Assembly: GCA_900544275.1 (NCBI GenBank)
Contig: UQUU01000001.1
Span: 124,001-188,000, forward strand
Direction of reading: 5' to 3'
DNA: 64,000 nucleotides
Source: an uncultured Succiniclasticum sp.
GTDB taxonomy: Bacteria > Bacillota > Negativicutes > Acidaminococcales > Acidaminococcaceae
Part shown: piece after piece, positions 9,043 to 17,988 of the stretch
Position numbering within the stretch: the stretch's first letter is position 1
Layout of the letters: the number at the start of each line of letters is the position of its first letter
Translations under genes and position numbers: made by a program
Notes under the pieces: generated by a model
What the model was told of the DNA's origin: nothing
Database searches by the model: none
Seen by the model: the letters and a program-made list of their open reading frames with translations, nothing else

Positions 9043-9137
9043 CTTCTCACCGCTTCTTAACGTAGTTTTTAACTAAAATCTGAAACAAGTCCCTGCTATA
9101 CCAAATCCGGATTTGCATCGGTATTTTTTAATTCCTT

Positions 9138-9253
9138 TCTCTATTATACTGCATTTGCCGCATAATAGCCCGTCACTCTTTCTTGTATGGAAAATATTGC
9201 GTAATGATCCTGCTACTCTCTGTTGTACTGCATTTGTTGCATAATGATCCTGC
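9138..9253. repeat. Repeated MATE 3-prime end, one copy forming the fbp -10 box
   Basis: The last codons of the MATE gene (9217-9253) recur about 79 bases further downstream (9138-9175): both contain TACTGCATTTG followed by a GCATAAT block. A shorter copy of GTAATGATCCTGC lies between them. In the distal copy the sequence reads TATAAT on the minus strand (9143-9148), a good -10 for fbp, although I see no clear -35. Confidence 0.55.
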
Positions 9254-10577
9254 GCTTCACATAATAATAGACCGCCGCAATGCCCAACATGGTGATCAGC
9301 CAGCTTAACGGGTACACAGCCATCAGAACACTGAAATCCGGGTAGCGGCTAAAAAAAGTATACACATAAATAATGCGCAGTACACAAACACCGCCGATTG
9401 AAACGACCGCCGGCAGCAGAGAATAGCCCCAGCCGCGCAGCGCGCCGGAAAACACATCCATAATCGTGCTGATGAACTCAAAAGAGATAATCCAGAAAAT
9501 ACGGATATATGTCCATTGCGCAATCACAGCATCCGGTGTGAATATCCGCACCAAAGGGCCTCGGAATAAGGCAAAGAAAACACCCGCGAACAAACTGGCC
9601 AACACGCCTTCCAACAGGCACCAACGTACCACCCGCAGGCAGCGCTTCAGTTTGCGGGCCCCATAGTTCAGACCGACAAAAGCGGTACAGGCCTGGGAAA
9701 AGGAGCTGAGCACATGATACACCCATATCTCAAAATTCAGCGATACAGCGGAAGCGGCAATCGCCACCGACCCCAAACTGTTAATCGCCGACTGAATGAT
9801 CATATTGGAAAAAGAAAAAACCATTCCCTGAACGCCGGTGGGAATACCGATTTTCAGCATTTTGACAATCAGAACGCGATGCCACTGCAGTTTATTCCAT
9901 GCGAGATGCAGATAGCCCCGTTCTCTGTGCAAAAAAAATACAATCAGTAACGCGCTGAGTCCATTGGCAATCACCGTAGCAAGAGCCACGCCGTCCACAC
10001 TCATGCCGCACACCAAAACAAAAAACAGATTCAGCGCAACATTGAGGACACCGGAAATCGTCAGCGTGATCAATGGTTTTTTCGTATCTCCCCCGGCACG
10101 GAAAACAGCCGCGCCAAAATTATACACCGTAAGAAAAGGGATCCCGAGAAAGTAGATTTTAAGGTACAGATCCGCCAAAGCGAAAATTTCGGTGGGTGTT
10201 CCCATAAGCTGCAGCACAGGCCAGGAGATAAAGAAACCCAGAGCCCCCAGCAGCACACCAAACACGACTGCAAGATACATTGCTGCATGCAGCGCCGCGC
10301 CGGCTTCCCGTTCGTTTTTCTCACCAATAAGATGCGAGATCACGACAGTGGCTCCTACGGAAGTACCCACCAGGCAATTGATGAAAATACTCACCACAGG
10401 CGATGTGCTGCCTACCGCAGCCAGGGCCTGATTGCCCGAAAAACGCCCTACCACCGCCACATCCGCAGAATTAAACAGCTGCTGAAACAAACTGGTCAAA
10501 GCCAGAGGAATGGCGAAAAAGAGGATTTTATCCCAAAGCGAGCCGTGCAAAGCATTTGACGTTTTATATAAGTTCAT
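9213..10577 (-). CDS. MATE family multidrug/cation exporter
   Basis: A 454-residue integral membrane protein with about 12 hydrophobic segments in two similar halves. The first helix region (FAIPLALTSLFQQLFNSAD) and the IGEKNEREAG loop are typical of MATE proteins, which export drugs or organic cations in exchange for sodium or protons. The start lies behind GGCAGG. It is a single gene with its own promoter, divergent from the asparaginase gene. Substrate cannot be predicted. Confidence 0.92.
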   Translation of the reverse strand: MNLYKTSNALHGSLWDKILFFAIPLALTSLFQQLFNSADVAVVGRFSGNQALAAVGSTSPVVSIFINCLVGTSVGATVVISHLIGEKNEREAGAALHAAMYLAVVFGVLLGALGFFISWPVLQLMGTPTEIFALADLYLKIYFLGIPFLTVYNFGAAVFRAGGDTKKPLITLTISGVLNVALNLFFVLVCGMSVDGVALATVIANGLSALLIVFFLHRERGYLHLAWNKLQWHRVLIVKMLKIGIPTGVQGMVFSFSNMIIQSAINSLGSVAIAASAVSLNFEIWVYHVLSSFSQACTAFVGLNYGARKLKRCLRVVRWCLLEGVLASLFAGVFFALFRGPLVRIFTPDAVIAQWTYIRIFWIISFEFISTIMDVFSGALRGWGYSLLPAVVSIGGVCVLRIIYVYTFFSRYPDFSVLMAVYPLSWLITMLGIAAVYYYVKRRIIMQQMQYNRE

Positions 10578-10653
10578 AAAATAACCTGCCGCTTACCAGA
10601 CTTGTCCTAAAAATTCTGTTCCGTCATACGACGCCGGTCAACCATCTTTTTTT

Positions 10654-10682
10654 AGTATAGCCTTTCCGATCATAAGGAGCAA
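10654..10682 (-). promoter_or_regulatory. Sigma-70-type promoter for the MATE gene
   Basis: On the minus strand TTGCTC (10677-10682) and TATACT (10654-10659) are separated by 17 bases, about 80 bases before the MATE start. Confidence 0.5.
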
Positions 10683-10732
10683 GAGATAACGCAAAATGCG
10701 CAGGAAAATCAGAGTAACTTTCTTACAACTCA

Positions 10733-10741
10733 TGCTATAAT
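10733..10741 (+). promoter_or_regulatory. Extended -10 promoter for the asparaginase gene
   Basis: TGCTATAAT, an extended -10 box, lies 40 bases before the start codon. The -35 region is weak, as is usual for such promoters. Confidence 0.6.
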
Positions 10742-10780
10742 GAAAGAAATAAAGTTACCATCTGCATAAAGGAGGTTTGT

Positions 10781-11779
10781 ATGCGCACCGCAAAATCTCA
10801 TTTATTTTTACTTGCCACAGGGGGAACCATCGCCGGCACAGCGCCCTCTTCACTGCAAACCACGGGCTATCAGGCCGGCATCCTGTCAGGAGACGAGATT
10901 TTACGATCCGTTCCCGGCTTGCAGGACTGCGCCGTTTTTACCTGTGAGCAAATTTGCAATATCGACAGTAAAGATATGGACGAAACGATCTGGCTTACGC
11001 TGAGCCGGCGTTTAAACGAAATATTGAGCGATCCCACTGTTGACGGAGCAATTATCACGCATGGTACCGACACGCTGGAGGAAACAGCCTATTTTTTACA
11101 ACTTACAGTAAAAAGCGATAAGCCGGTCATACTCACCGGCGCAATGCGTCCCGCCACTGCCATCAGCGCCGACGGTCCCGCAAATTTACGGCAGTCGGTG
11201 CAAACCGCCCTCAACAAAGAAACCCCGGGCAAAGGAGTGCTCGTGGTGATGAACGGGCAAATTCTGGACGCACGCAATGTAACAAAAAAGAACGCCAATG
11301 CCTTGCAGGCGTTCCAAACGGCAAATACCGGCGCTTTAGGCTTTTTTACCGGGGATGAAATTCACTGGCTCTCGCAACCCGTCTACCGCCATACACTGCG
11401 CAGTGAATTTGCCAACAAAAAACTCGCTGCCCTTCCCTCCGTCCCCATCCTTTATGGCTATGCCGGAGATGAGGGGCAGTTGGCTGCCGCTGCCATAGAG
11501 GCCGGAGCCAAAGGACTGATCTACGCCGCCCCGGGGAACGGCAGCCTTTCCCAAAAGGCGGAAGCGGCTTTACGCCATACCATCGGTGGAAATATTCCTG
11601 CCGTCGTTTGTTCCCGTTGCGGCAACGGAGCTGTCACTGCAGATTTTTCCCGGCAAAAAGAAAATCTGTTGCTCAGCGGCGGTTCCCTTTTACCGCAAAA
11701 AGCGCGTATCTTGCTGCAACTGGCCTTAACCCGGACAACGGATGCAAATGAGCTGCAAAGGATTTTTCAGGAATATTGA
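10781..11779 (+). CDS. L-asparaginase
   Basis: A 332-residue asparaginase/glutaminase-fold enzyme that hydrolyses asparagine to aspartate and ammonia. Both catalytic threonine motifs are present: ATGGTIAG near residues 12-19 and HGTDTLEET at 94-102. The segment after TGAMRP is also family-like. No signal peptide is seen, so it should be cytoplasmic even though it resembles type II enzymes in sequence. AAGGAGG precedes the ATG. It stands alone. It would help a bacterium that ferments amino acids, which is inference. Confidence 0.92.
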   Translation: MRTAKSHLFLLATGGTIAGTAPSSLQTTGYQAGILSGDEILRSVPGLQDCAVFTCEQICNIDSKDMDETIWLTLSRRLNEILSDPTVDGAIITHGTDTLEETAYFLQLTVKSDKPVILTGAMRPATAISADGPANLRQSVQTALNKETPGKGVLVVMNGQILDARNVTKKNANALQAFQTANTGALGFFTGDEIHWLSQPVYRHTLRSEFANKKLAALPSVPILYGYAGDEGQLAAAAIEAGAKGLIYAAPGNGSLSQKAEAALRHTIGGNIPAVVCSRCGNGAVTADFSRQKENLLLSGGSLLPQKARILLQLALTRTTDANELQRIFQEY

Positions 11780-11950
11780 CGAATCAGTAAAAAACAACAA
11801 AACAAGAGGACGTAGCACCTTACTGCCCGACTTTATTACGTTAAATACCGGACTCAGAAGCATCCACGCCCATCCCATTCCGCCATGGTATCCACCTGCG
11901 TTTCTGCCACCGTTCTCCCTGTGAATATCCCACTCTTATCCGATATAACT

Positions 11951-13189
11951 TTATAAACTTATTTCATTATTGTCACAAATCACCTTTATCTGATTTCCTT
12001 CCGAGTCCAACTTATAATTGTCATACCAATGTGCATTCTCCGTATGCACAGGAACAATATAATCCGGATGCACTTCCTGAATAAGCTTGTCTATAGTTCC
12101 TGTATCTGCATGACCACTTGTATGTAAGGTATGAATTTTAACTCCGTTCTTTTCCATGAATTGGAGCATTTCTTTTACCGGTTTTTCCTCCTTATATCCC
12201 TGCCACATACCATAAAAACAGATGCCATTTTCAAAACTCTGTAGTTCTTGCAGGCGCTTTAAGTAGCGAAGCATAGATGCCCTGATAACCATTATATAAT
12301 TTTCTTTTGCTATTTGCTTTCGTCCGATTTTAACGTCAGCAAATTTTTTGTTCAAAATAGCATAACGTTTCTCATTTCCATCTATTGGAAAAACACGTAT
12401 TCCATTTTCTTTTTGTGGGATAATATCCTTACAGCGAGAAGATGATGCAACAAGTGCTGTATAAATATCCTCCAGTAAAATTCTTTTGGTTTCGTCTGCA
12501 ATCTTTTTCATAGTAATCAAACGGTCAATATTCATCGCAGACATAATGATAAATACGGGTCCGGTATACTTCTGAACTTTGGGAATTGCGATCTTTATTA
12601 ATTCTTCTTCTTTTAAGTTTTCGATATATTTCTCATTCTCCATCCGGGATAGATTCGTTCCTTCAGTAATAAGCACATCAATTTTTGAAGGCAAAACAGA
12701 CAACAGCTCTGAATATTCCATATAGCCATTTGCCCGGAAGTCACCCGTATATAAAATAATTTTATCTTCTACTTCTAAAAGAAACATGTAAGAATCAAAC
12801 GCAGCATGATCACAGTGAAATGGCGTTATTTTTATATTGCCAATCTCAAACATTTTGCCATTATGTATAAATTTTGGGGCAAAGTCACATTTACGATTCA
12901 AATAAGTCTGAAATGTTTGAAACATCTGATAAGCGATTTCCCCCATATACACCGGAATACCCGGAATAAGGGAAGGGAGTAAACCAACATGGTCGGAATG
13001 ATAATGCGAAACAACAACGGCATCAATGCTTTTTTTCCCTTGAAACAGCCCATCTATTTGAGGTACTTCCACACTATCTTTTTCATCTAAATTAGATCCG
13101 ATATCCAAAATTACTCGAGTTGTATCGGAGGCAACTTCTATAATCGAGCCCCCTATTTGATTCTGACCACGCCATATTTTTATTTTCAT
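11951..13189 (-). CDS. Beta-CASP-like metallo-beta-lactamase fold nuclease
   Basis: A 412-residue metallo-hydrolase. The zinc motif HYHSDH is at residues 62-67, CDHAAFDS and YTGDF follow as the third and fourth metal motifs, and the C-terminal part has SGHADTGTI and PVHTE, matching the beta-CASP motifs of RNase J-type nucleases. It is shorter than RNase J (about 555 residues) and lacks that enzyme's C-terminal domain. It starts 15 bases after the stop of a PD-(D/E)XK-like gene, so the two form one unit. Both are clearly richer in A+T than their neighbours, which suggests transfer. RNA or DNA cleavage is expected from the fold; the target is unknown. Confidence 0.75.
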   Translation of the reverse strand: MKIKIWRGQNQIGGSIIEVASDTTRVILDIGSNLDEKDSVEVPQIDGLFQGKKSIDAVVVSHYHSDHVGLLPSLIPGIPVYMGEIAYQMFQTFQTYLNRKCDFAPKFIHNGKMFEIGNIKITPFHCDHAAFDSYMFLLEVEDKIILYTGDFRANGYMEYSELLSVLPSKIDVLITEGTNLSRMENEKYIENLKEEELIKIAIPKVQKYTGPVFIIMSAMNIDRLITMKKIADETKRILLEDIYTALVASSSRCKDIIPQKENGIRVFPIDGNEKRYAILNKKFADVKIGRKQIAKENYIMVIRASMLRYLKRLQELQSFENGICFYGMWQGYKEEKPVKEMLQFMEKNGVKIHTLHTSGHADTGTIDKLIQEVHPDYIVPVHTENAHWYDNYKLDSEGNQIKVICDNNEISL

Positions 13190-13204
13190 ATCGTCGCCCT
13201 ATAA

Positions 13205-13885
13205 TTAAACAATATATTGTTTTTTATAATAAATGGGAACACATCCCAACTCATCCATCAATTTCTTAACCTCCGGCCGACCAGCCCCTTCCATCATTTC
13301 TTTATATTGAAATTTTTTAAAAGCAACAAAGGGCGTTGCTTGTATTTGTGTGTCAGCCGGCAAACCAAAATCTGCTAAAAGCTTTGCCTGATCTATAGTT
13401 CTCAGATAGGTGTAACTTTCTAACGCGCACCTCAACATTGTTTCCTTACTGCGAGGTTTCTTCAACTCTAATAAATACAATAGTTTTTTACTTCTGTTAT
13501 AAACAAGTAAATCTATCTTACCCGCTTTATCCGTTTGCTTATTTTTTAATGGGATCTGGTAATTCAGAACATTCCCCAAACCAGGTATCCAACTTTGTTT
13601 AAACATCTCCATAGCAATTTTTTCTTCTACCCGATTAGAATCATTTTTTAAGGCAGATCCATCGTGGGTTGTTATATTATAGGAATTTGTACGAGTAATA
13701 GTCCTAAATGTCGCACTTGCAAATTTACCTTGGAGCTGTCTGGCAATCACTTCCACATAATATTCATGCGTATCAATAGTTTTAGACGAATAATTTAAAA
13801 AAGAATTTTGGTAGAAAGAATCCACCCCTTTAGCTAATACATCATTGACTTTTTTAATTATATCTTTCTCACAATAACCCAGCAT
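13205..13885 (-). CDS. Predicted PD-(D/E)XK-type nuclease of unknown family
   Basis: A 226-residue protein I cannot assign to a named family. The centre has the layout of a PD-(D/E)XK nuclease: a helix with E88/E89, then D125 in GKIDLLVY, then E140-L-K142 in YLLELKKP, all on predicted beta strands, followed by a helix starting ALESYTYL. No signal peptide or membrane segment is present. It is the first gene of a two-gene unit with the beta-CASP-like protein. A GGAAG site precedes the ATG. Cleavage of foreign nucleic acid is a reasonable guess, not shown. Confidence 0.6.
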   Translation of the reverse strand: MLGYCEKDIIKKVNDVLAKGVDSFYQNSFLNYSSKTIDTHEYYVEVIARQLQGKFASATFRTITRTNSYNITTHDGSALKNDSNRVEEKIAMEMFKQSWIPGLGNVLNYQIPLKNKQTDKAGKIDLLVYNRSKKLLYLLELKKPRSKETMLRCALESYTYLRTIDQAKLLADFGLPADTQIQATPFVAFKKFQYKEMMEGAGRPEVKKLMDELGCVPIYYKKQYIV

Positions 13886-13919
13886 TTTTTTACTTCCAAA
13901 ATATTAAAATAGTTGCTTA

Positions 13920-13949
13920 CATATATACTTTCATTTCTACATTTTTCAA
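13920..13949 (-). promoter_or_regulatory. Probable promoter of the two-nuclease unit
   Basis: TTGAAA (13944-13949) and TATATG (13920-13925) with an 18-base spacer on the minus strand, about 35 bases before the start codon. Confidence 0.45.
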
Positions 13950-14039
13950 AAAAAACCTTCCTACCATCACTTAATATCAACTATATTTTTCTTCTTAGAT
14001 ATTAACTCTTAGAAAGATACAAAATACCTGTTGAAATAC

Positions 14040-14080
14040 GATATGCACCTCAAAAGTCAGACACTCTTGGGGTGCATATC
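14040..14080. repeat. Inverted repeat, 14-bp arms
   Basis: GATATGCACCTCAA (14040-14053) pairs with TTGGGGTGCATATC (14067-14080) with one wobble and a 13-base loop. No T run follows on the minus strand, so it is a poor terminator for the small secreted gene. It could be the end of a lost insertion sequence. It sits at the edge of the A+T-rich nuclease unit. Confidence 0.6.
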
Positions 14081-14143
14081 ATACTCATCAGATTCTTTTA
14101 TCACTTTTACTTTATTTTACATTTTCAACTTCATTCCTAAATC

Positions 14144-14395
14144 CTAGATACGGCAAACGCCGCCTTCACAGTTCGGCTCACGGCGCTCCGCCTCTTTATC
14201 TTTCTGCGTTTCATCCGTGGCAGGCTTTTTATTTTCAGACGTTGTAGCGTCGGCTGTGTAATATTTCTCGCTCTCCTGCCCTATTACACCGGTAGTATAA
14301 TGATAGGCCCCGCCCTGTTCCACCGGACCGGCAAATCCGACACCGTAAAATGCTAAAACCAGCAGTGCGCTGCTGCATAAAACCATTTTTCTCAT
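14144..14395 (-). CDS. Small secreted protein of unknown function
   Basis: An 83-residue protein with a clear signal peptide (MRKMVLCSSALLVLAFYGVG, cleavage probably after FAG). The mature part is short, polar and rich in E, K and T, with a low-complexity charged stretch near 53-74 and a C-terminal CEGGVC pair of cysteines. I do not recognise a family. The ribosome binding site (GAGGG) is 12 bases from the ATG, longer than usual. It stands alone between the nuclease unit and rpsI. Confidence 0.6.
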   Translation of the reverse strand: MRKMVLCSSALLVLAFYGVGFAGPVEQGGAYHYTTGVIGQESEKYYTADATTSENKKPATDETQKDKEAERREPNCEGGVCRI

Positions 14396-14560
14396 ACTCT
14401 ATTCTTTCCCTCGCCTTGCACAATTACAGTTCCCTGACGATTGAGCCTATACTATGGCAATCCAGATTCTTGATTTTACTTACAGATTAACCATACAGAA
14501 TATGGTGTACTTTCGTCAAGTGAAATCTTTGGGAATAGTAGGATCCATGATTTATATTCC

Positions 14561-14601
14561 AAAACGTAAAACCCCTGCGGAAAGCAACGCTCCACAGGGG
14601 T
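14561..14601 (-). terminator. Terminator of the rplM-rpsI operon
   Basis: An 11-bp stem with one mismatch (14571-14581 with 14591-14601) and a nine-base loop. On the minus strand it is followed by TTTACGTTTT. It lies 24 bases after the rpsI stop. Confidence 0.85.
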
Positions 14602-14624
14602 TGGAAATACATGAATGAAAAATA

Positions 14625-15017
14625 TTAACGTTTGCTGTACTGAGAAGCTTTACGGGCTTTCTTCAGGCCGTATTTACGACGTTCTTTTTCACGCGGATCA
14701 CGCGTCATCAGACCGGCCTTTTTCAAAGCGGGGCGGAACTCCGCGTCAGCTTCGCACAACGCGCGGCTGATGCCATGACGGATCGCACCGGCCTGACCGG
14801 TTACACCGCCGCCAACCACGTTGACCAATACATCGTATTTTTCTTTGGTTTCAGTCAGAACCAACGGCTGATTGACGATCAGCTTCAAGGTTTCCAAGCC
14901 AAAATAATCGTTCATTTCGCGGCCGTTAATGACCACTTTACCTTCACCCGGTACCAGGCGGACACGGGCAACGGAAGATTTGCGACGACCGGTCGCGCTA
15001 TATACTACTTCTGCCAT
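14625..15017 (-). CDS. rpsI: Ribosomal protein uS9
   Basis: 130 residues, full length. It opens with YSATGRRKSSVARVRL and ends in the basic tail QYSKR, which reaches the P-site tRNA in the 30S subunit. It follows rplM by 18 bases in the usual L13-S9 pair and is the last gene before the terminator at 14561. Confidence 0.97.
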   Translation of the reverse strand: MAEVVYSATGRRKSSVARVRLVPGEGKVVINGREMNDYFGLETLKLIVNQPLVLTETKEKYDVLVNVVGGGVTGQAGAIRHGISRALCEADAEFRPALKKAGLMTRDPREKERRKYGLKKARKASQYSKR

Positions 15018-15035
15018 AATGTTTTCTCCTCCTGA

Positions 15036-15473
15036 TTACCGTACGTTAATTTCTAATGCTTCAGGCATCTGCGCTGCATGGGGATGTTCTGCCCCGGCAT
15101 ACACATGAAGCTTCTTGAAAATCTGTTTGCCCAGACGATTTTTGGGGATCATGCCGCGTACAGCAAATTCCACCATGCGAGTGGGGTTCTTTTCCAACAT
15201 ATCTTTAGCCAGCGTATATTTATCGCCGCCCAGATAACCGGAATGACGGAAGTAAACTTTCTGAGTCAGTTTCTTACCGGTCAGTTTTACTTTGTCAGCA
15301 TTGATGATGATCACATTATCGCCGGTATCCATGTGCGGAGTAAAGGTCGGTTTATGTTTACCGCGCAGGACTTTGGCAACTTCTGCAGCCAGACGGCCCA
15401 GCGTTTTATCGGTGGCGTCCACTACGAACCATTTACGTTCGATATTGGACGGGTTTGCCATGAAAGATTTCAT
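15036..15473 (-). CDS. rplM: Ribosomal protein uL13
   Basis: 145 residues, full length, with the family core WFVVDATDKTLGRLA and TGDNVIIINADKV. GGGAGG lies ten bases before the ATG at 15473, which supports the five-residue-longer start over the internal methionine. It is the first gene of the L13-S9 operon and has its own strong promoter, although truA lies directly upstream on the same strand. Confidence 0.97.
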   Translation of the reverse strand: MKSFMANPSNIERKWFVVDATDKTLGRLAAEVAKVLRGKHKPTFTPHMDTGDNVIIINADKVKLTGKKLTQKVYFRHSGYLGGDKYTLAKDMLEKNPTRMVEFAVRGMIPKNRLGKQIFKKLHVYAGAEHPHAAQMPEALEINVR

Positions 15474-15592
15474 TCTTACTTTCCCTCCCAGGATTCAATC
15501 AAAACTTTTTACCATAAAAACACGTGAATGTGATGATGAGTCAATGCGCTTCCTGCCTTCGGGGCTAATCGATTTCAGGGCACAAAATCACG
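15474..15592 (-). ncRNA. rplM 5-prime leader, candidate L13 leader
   Basis: About 119 transcribed bases separate the promoter from rplM. They contain a GC-rich hairpin (AGCCCCGAAGGC region) and an ATCCTGGGAGGG stretch around the ribosome binding site. Firmicutes often carry an L13 autoregulatory leader here; I infer one from position and cannot confirm the fold. Confidence 0.5.
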
Positions 15593-15599
15593 TAGATAT

Positions 15600-15628
15600 A
15601 TTTTAAACAATTTCACAATTTTTGTCAA
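15600..15628 (-). promoter_or_regulatory. Strong promoter of rplM-rpsI
   Basis: Perfect TTGACA (15623-15628) and TAAAAT (15600-15605) on the minus strand with a 17-base spacer. The stretch from 15629 to 15774 between it and truA holds nothing else I recognise. Confidence 0.85.
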
Positions 15629-15774
15629 TGTAAAATATTGCTTCACGCGTAAAATATATAGCGTAAAATATAGAAGTAAATTTTAGTTTACCACCAAAAT
15701 GCTTTGCCTATCGTTTTACCTTTACCTATATCTTCACCTACAATACAGAAATACTACAAAAAAGAAACACTGAA

Positions 15775-16539
15775 TCAGCCTGGCTCTTTTTCAACGTACG
15801 GCTCATACGATACCTTAGCCAGATAAAGCCCCTGGGGCGGCGCCGGTGAATTTTCAAATTCTCCTCTGGCAGCCAGCAATTCCCGGGCGATGGAATCCGG
15901 TTCCTTCCTCCCCAAACCGATCTGGATCATCGACCAAACCAGATTACGAACCATATGATAGACAAAACCGCTGCCGCCGATCCGATATATAAAACGGTTT
16001 TCACCTTGTTGTTCCCAGGCGGAATAATAAATGGTTTTTATAGGGGAAGACTCCACGCTGCCGCTGCTGCGAAAGCCCTTGAAATTATGCGTTCCCACCA
16101 AAAGGCGGGCTGCTTCATTAAGAAATTCTAACCCGGGTTTTTCCTTCAATTGCCACACATAGTGGGAAGAAAAAGGATCCGGCACCGGTGTGTGCTGAAC
16201 AATATATTCATATTCTTTCCAGCAGACATCTTTTCTGGCATGAAAACCGGACGGCGCTTCTTCTGCCAAAAGGATCCGTATATCGCCGGGCAATATAGAG
16301 TTCATCGCAATTGCCACCCGATCGATCGGTATGCGGCTTTCGGTTTCCAGTGATACCACCTGACAGCGAGCGTGGACACCGGCATCCGTCCGTCCGCTGC
16401 CGGCCACCTGCACCGGTTCTTTCAGCAAATGCGATAACTTTGCTTCTATGATATTTTGTATTCCCTTGCGGTTCGTCAGACGCTGAAAACCGGAATAACC
16501 GGTTCCATCATAGCTGATCGTAAGTTTTAACGTGCGCAT
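15775..16539 (-). CDS. truA: tRNA pseudouridine(38-40) synthase TruA
   Basis: 254 residues, full length. It modifies uridines 38-40 in the anticodon arm of tRNAs. The catalytic aspartate is D52 in GSGRTDAGVHA, and the C-terminal half has the expected FVYHMVRNLVWSMI helix. In most Firmicutes it directly follows ecfT; here an A+T-rich gene of 1.4 kb lies between them. Confidence 0.96.
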   Translation of the reverse strand: MRTLKLTISYDGTGYSGFQRLTNRKGIQNIIEAKLSHLLKEPVQVAGSGRTDAGVHARCQVVSLETESRIPIDRVAIAMNSILPGDIRILLAEEAPSGFHARKDVCWKEYEYIVQHTPVPDPFSSHYVWQLKEKPGLEFLNEAARLLVGTHNFKGFRSSGSVESSPIKTIYYSAWEQQGENRFIYRIGGSGFVYHMVRNLVWSMIQIGLGRKEPDSIARELLAARGEFENSPAPPQGLYLAKVSYEPYVEKEPG

Positions 16540-16589
16540 ACCCTTCGCTTTCTACACAATAAAATATAGATTAAATTACCAATACTGGT

Positions 16590-17984
16590 TTATTTGATAT
16601 TCCAGTACCCGGATTTGTTGGATCCTATCCTCTCAATATAACCATTTTCTCTCAAAAACCTGATGTTGTTTTGAATAGCAGTCTTACCAATACCAATTAT
16701 TTGCAGCAATTGTGCTTGAGTAATGTTGGGGTTATTTCTTATTTCTTTAAGGATTTGCCTGCGTCTTGAATTAAGCGGTTTTCTATAACACGTTTTATCC
16801 CCCTCTTTATCTACCACATTCTCCCCCTGATTTTTTATCCATTTAAAAGGAATGTTCACCGCAATAGCATTTTCTCTAAAATCAAACACATCTTTACCAT
16901 AAACACTAATAATTTTAGGAACCCCTCGCCCAGAGCGCTCACTGATATGGAGCTGCAAAAATATATCCGATAACTTCTGATTTACCGGTATTGATTCACC
17001 TAAATAAAAGCCCTCCATTGTCTGCTTCGGATCAAGAGTTCCCCGCGACAAAATTTCTACTCGATCACTATATACGGTGATCATCGGAGCGTTCCCATCT
17101 ACCCATTTATTATGAACGAAAGCATTGATTACCGCTTCCCTGAATGCATTCATATCAAAAAGAGGTATTTCTTTTCGCGCCACCATTCTTCTGGTTTCGT
17201 CGGCTTGTATCAAGTTGATAACATCAGCATATTCCAGCACTTTATCTAAACTTAATAAAATACAGGTGTTGCCAAACTCTTTTACAGAATAAAGCGGACT
17301 CGCCTTCGTTTCCCCACTAAATACAGAAACCCTGACAGGAATGTGGCTGTCGTCTGATAGTAGCTGTGCCAGTAAATTATATTTCCCGCCTTTTGTGAGC
17401 AATCCCAGATTTTTTTTAAAGGTTTCAGCGTTAAGAGCAATTCCTTTACCCGCATAATAGGTAAATAGTCTTTCAAACGTTAACTCCTGGTATTCAGACT
17501 CTTGACTATCAATTGTTTTTTCCTTTCTCCTCAATACGTCAAATAAACGGGCTTCTCTGTCAGGATATTTAGCTACATTTACTTTACTTGAACCGATACG
17601 AATATATCTGATCCCGTCAAAAGAGGTTGGTGTATTAATTGCAGATGGGATTTCCAATACTACCACTTTTTTTCTATCAATCTCAATTTCATGAAAAGAA
17701 AAGGCAATATCAGGTTTTATTTGTCTTGCCAAATAATGTTCTAGAGGTTCCTGCTTCACATCAACTCTATAATCAACATGTGTGCCTACAATTTCATGCG
17801 TCGCATCCTTTACACCCCAAATAAGATAAGCATACTCCTTTTTACACATAGCCGCCGCATTTGCTAATGCAGAAATATATTCACCGATTCCATGTGCTTC
17901 AAACCAGTTTTCTTTGAACTCAAACCATTCTTCTTCTGTTTTACATGTTATAAGTTTTTGGACGATTTCCATATACTTTTCCAT
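16590..17984 (-). CDS. AlbA_2/Schlafen-type ATP-binding regulator with C-terminal winged helix
   Basis: A 464-residue protein. The N-terminal 130 residues are an AlbA_2 (Schlafen AAA_4-like) domain with EWFEFKENW and IRIGSSKVNV. The middle has a GHKL-like ATP-binding part (FREAVINAFVHNKWVDGN, then SGRGVPKI). The C-terminal 70 residues form a winged helix (ITQAQLLQIIGIGKTAIQ). A VVDKEGDK linker joins the last two. A GTG at 18011 would add nine residues (VDKVGDKC), but I prefer the ATG at 17984, which has a GGGGG site and the operator-like repeat wholly upstream. It splits ecfT from truA and is A+T-rich, so it was probably acquired. Such proteins are thought to be DNA-binding regulators; targets are unknown. 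Confidence 0.8.
   Translation of the reverse strand: MEKYMEIVQKLITCKTEEEWFEFKENWFEAHGIGEYISALANAAAMCKKEYAYLIWGVKDATHEIVGTHVDYRVDVKQEPLEHYLARQIKPDIAFSFHEIEIDRKKVVVLEIPSAINTPTSFDGIRYIRIGSSKVNVAKYPDREARLFDVLRRKEKTIDSQESEYQELTFERLFTYYAGKGIALNAETFKKNLGLLTKGGKYNLLAQLLSDDSHIPVRVSVFSGETKASPLYSVKEFGNTCILLSLDKVLEYADVINLIQADETRRMVARKEIPLFDMNAFREAVINAFVHNKWVDGNAPMITVYSDRVEILSRGTLDPKQTMEGFYLGESIPVNQKLSDIFLQLHISERSGRGVPKIISVYGKDVFDFRENAIAVNIPFKWIKNQGENVVDKEGDKTCYRKPLNSRRRQILKEIRNNPNITQAQLLQIIGIGKTAIQNNIRFLRENGYIERIGSNKSGYWNIK
16795..16817 (-). repeat. In-gene copy of the operator arm
   Basis: These 23 bases match 17989-18011 in 22 positions. They encode the VVDKEGDK linker before the winged-helix domain, just as the upstream arm would encode VDKVGDK if translated. 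Confidence 0.8.
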
Positions 17985-17988
17985 ACAC

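Noticed and set aside
14040..14080. Inverted repeat as terminator of the small secreted gene
   Set aside because: No T run follows on that strand; kept only as a repeat of unknown origin.
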